Assembly (NCBI GenBank): GCA_005804005.1 | Contig: SYPI01000244.1 | Coordinates: forward strand, 1 to 8,100 | Source: Planctomycetia bacterium | Lineage (GTDB): Bacteria; Planctomycetota; Phycisphaerae; Phycisphaerales; SM1A02 | DNA length: 8,100 nucleotides | Direction: 5' to 3' | In this document: positions 7,119 through 8,100 of the stretch, piece by piece | Position numbering within the stretch: position 1 is the stretch's first letter | Layout of the letters: each line of letters opens with the position of its first letter | Program-made: the position numbers and the translations under genes | Notes under the pieces: generated by a model | The model's database searches: none | What the model saw: only the letters and a program-made list of their open reading frames with translations | Told to the model about the DNA's origin: nothing

Positions 7119-7778
7119 GTGACCCAACCGCGGCAGATCGCTCGACTGGCCTGCTTGCCCGGGCTGCTGGTAGCGGCGGCGTGCCAGTCCACTCCGGGGC
7201 CGGCGAGCCTAACCATTGGACCGTCGCAATATCAACAGACCGTCGATGCCGCAGTGCGGGTGCTGCGCGACTGTGGGTACCACCCGACCCTGGTCGATCT
7301 ACAGGCGGGGCGAATCGAGACAACTCCCCGTCATGCCGGTGGACTGCTCGAGCCGTGGCGAACCGACAACGCCGATCTGAAGCAGTCCCTGCAGAACACC
7401 GTCTCCAATCAGCGGCGACTGGTGCGCGTGGAGTTCGTCCCAGTGACCGACGCAGTGAGTTCTGCGCCGAACACTGACCAGTTGTTCGGCCCGGCGATTC
7501 CCGGAAGCACCGAGGCGCTGGCCCACGCGCCCCTCACGGCGGCTAGCGGTCCAATCGAAGTGCGAGTCTGGGTCTCGCTGGAGCGCTCGGTTCTGCGTGG
7601 GCAGAAGTTGTCGACATACTCCGGGACACTGAGCAGCGTCTGGATCGACCCGGATGCCTCGGGAACTGCCGCACAGCGCTGGACGCCGATTGGCAGGGAC
7701 GCCGAGTCGGAGCGGGACATTCTCGGGCTGATCGCGCAGGGAATATCCCCTGAAGCGGCGCCAATCGCCGCCCCGTGA
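7119..7778 (+). CDS. Predicted lipoprotein, hypothetical (219 aa)
   Basis: GTG 7119 starts a protein with a lipoprotein-type signal: basic residues R5 and R9, a hydrophobic stretch and VAAAC with the candidate lipid Cys at 22. A at -3 is less usual than L, so lipidation is likely but not certain. The mature part begins STPGPASL. It then has a likely alpha/beta domain at about 38-110: a helix with QTVDAAVRVLRDCGYHPTL, a turn, then LQAGRIETTPRHAGGLLEPW, and an RRLVRVEF strand. This 'helix, then GRIETTP strand, then EPWR' arrangement resembles hypothetical envelope lipoproteins I associate with planctomycetes, from memory only. Residues 145-175 form more strands (IEVRVWVSLERSVLRGQKLS) and the C-terminus is Ala/Pro-rich. 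No catalytic residues are evident. It is separated by 74 bp from the cytochrome gene, and co-operation with it is speculation. Confidence 0.8.
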   Translation: MTQPRQIARLACLPGLLVAAACQSTPGPASLTIGPSQYQQTVDAAVRVLRDCGYHPTLVDLQAGRIETTPRHAGGLLEPWRTDNADLKQSLQNTVSNQRRLVRVEFVPVTDAVSSAPNTDQLFGPAIPGSTEALAHAPLTAASGPIEVRVWVSLERSVLRGQKLSTYSGTLSSVWIDPDASGTAAQRWTPIGRDAESERDILGLIAQGISPEAAPIAAP

Positions 7779-7799
7779 CGCCGAGTCCGACAATGTGAC

Positions 7800-7827
7800 T
7801 TGACCACGAACTGCTGCAAGGCACACT
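7800..7827 (+). promoter_or_regulatory. Possible sigma-70-type promoter (TTGACC-N16-CACACT) for the cytochrome gene
   Basis: TTGACC (7800-7805) and CACACT (7822-7827) are 16 nt apart in the gap between the lipoprotein stop and ATG 7853. Both differ from consensus, though the -10 is one base away from the TACACT box seen before the TPR gene. It would leave a leader of about 19 nt with no Shine-Dalgarno. The match could be chance. Confidence 0.28.
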
Positions 7828-7852
7828 TCATTCGCCCCGCGCTGCCCACCAC

Positions 7853-8100
7853 ATGAAGCCCCGCCCAGAGTTGTTGTTGTTCCTCAGCGCTGTCAGTGTC
7901 GGCGTGGTCAGCACGCTCGCTGCGCCAGTTGCCGCCCAGCAGGTGAAGTTGCCGACCACGGCAAACGACTTCCTGCTTCCGGGAACCCAACCCGACCCGA
8001 CATTCCTGATCGTTGAACCGATCATCGCCGGAGTGAACTGCAGCGGTTGCCACGCCTACTACACGCCGACGGTGGCGCCGTTCGAGAGCTGGGTCGCCTC
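7853..8100 (+). CDS. Secreted cytochrome c family protein (CxxCH), N-terminal fragment
   Basis: The frame from ATG 7853 continues past the right edge (82 complete codons plus 2 bases). Residues 1-28 are a classical Sec signal peptide (basic MKPRPE, then LLLFLSAVSVGVVSTL, cleavage likely at VAA-QQ). Mature residues 37-46 read ANDFLLPGTQ, and 63-67 are C-S-G-C-H, a covalent heme-c attachment site. Next come HAYYTP and PFESW, an arrangement like the first heme site of multi-heme cytochromes that often read 'W..SMMA..ARDP' just after this point. That resemblance comes from memory of the family, and the missing part would show how many hemes there are. The role is most likely extracytoplasmic electron transfer. 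It is not possible to tell the partner from the neighbours, and no cytochrome maturation gene is in view. Confidence 0.85.
   Translation, partial: MKPRPELLLFLSAVSVGVVSTLAAPVAAQQVKLPTTANDFLLPGTQPDPTFLIVEPIIAGVNCSGCHAYYTPTVAPFESWVA

Noticed and set aside
7698..7787. 11-bp direct repeat GACGCCGAGTC at 7698-7708 and 7777-7787
   Set aside because: Only two copies 79 bp apart in GC-rich sequence, one inside a gene. Chance is likely and there is no mobile-element context.

Overview
The window is GC-rich, densely coding and bacterial. The protein families point, at moderate confidence, to a planctomycete, possibly Phycisphaerae. The signs are a long-insert OppA-like peptide-binding protein of a type I associate with that group, a secreted cytochrome c opening with the 'DFLLPGTQP' signature, and a TPR protein and a lipoprotein of hypothetical type. 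No rRNA, tRNA, mobile element or CRISPR is visible, and no marker gene fixes the taxon.

The genes form two divergent blocks. Leftward from about 3142 runs a large exported TPR/beta-domain protein (3142-656). It is followed 25 bp later by the N-terminal 210 residues of a flippase-like (UPF0104/LPG-synthase-type) multi-pass membrane protein that leaves the window at base 1. Rightward from 3214 run an exported alpha-helical, HEAT-like protein, an oligopeptide ABC substrate-binding protein, an OppB-type permease overlapping it by 4 bp, a small predicted lipoprotein, and the start of a secreted CxxCH cytochrome. No non-coding stretch exceeds 75 bp, so there is no gene-free region of 300 bases.

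The substrate-binding protein and permease form a clear translationally coupled pair for peptide (or similar solute) uptake. The second permease (OppC) and the ATPases (OppD/F) are not next to them, so the transporter must be completed from elsewhere. Almost all remaining products carry export signals, so the window is mainly a cell-envelope gene cluster, without evidence of a single shared pathway.

The most notable non-coding signal is at the gene starts. Three genes, on both strands, have a TAnnnT box exactly 6 nt before the start codon (TACACT before 3142, TAGGCT before 4274, TAAACT before 7119). This is the geometry of leaderless transcription. A fourth TAnnnT box lies 11 nt before the start at 3214. 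Convincing Shine-Dalgarno sequences are absent at these starts. I did not find a convincing new multi-gene system.
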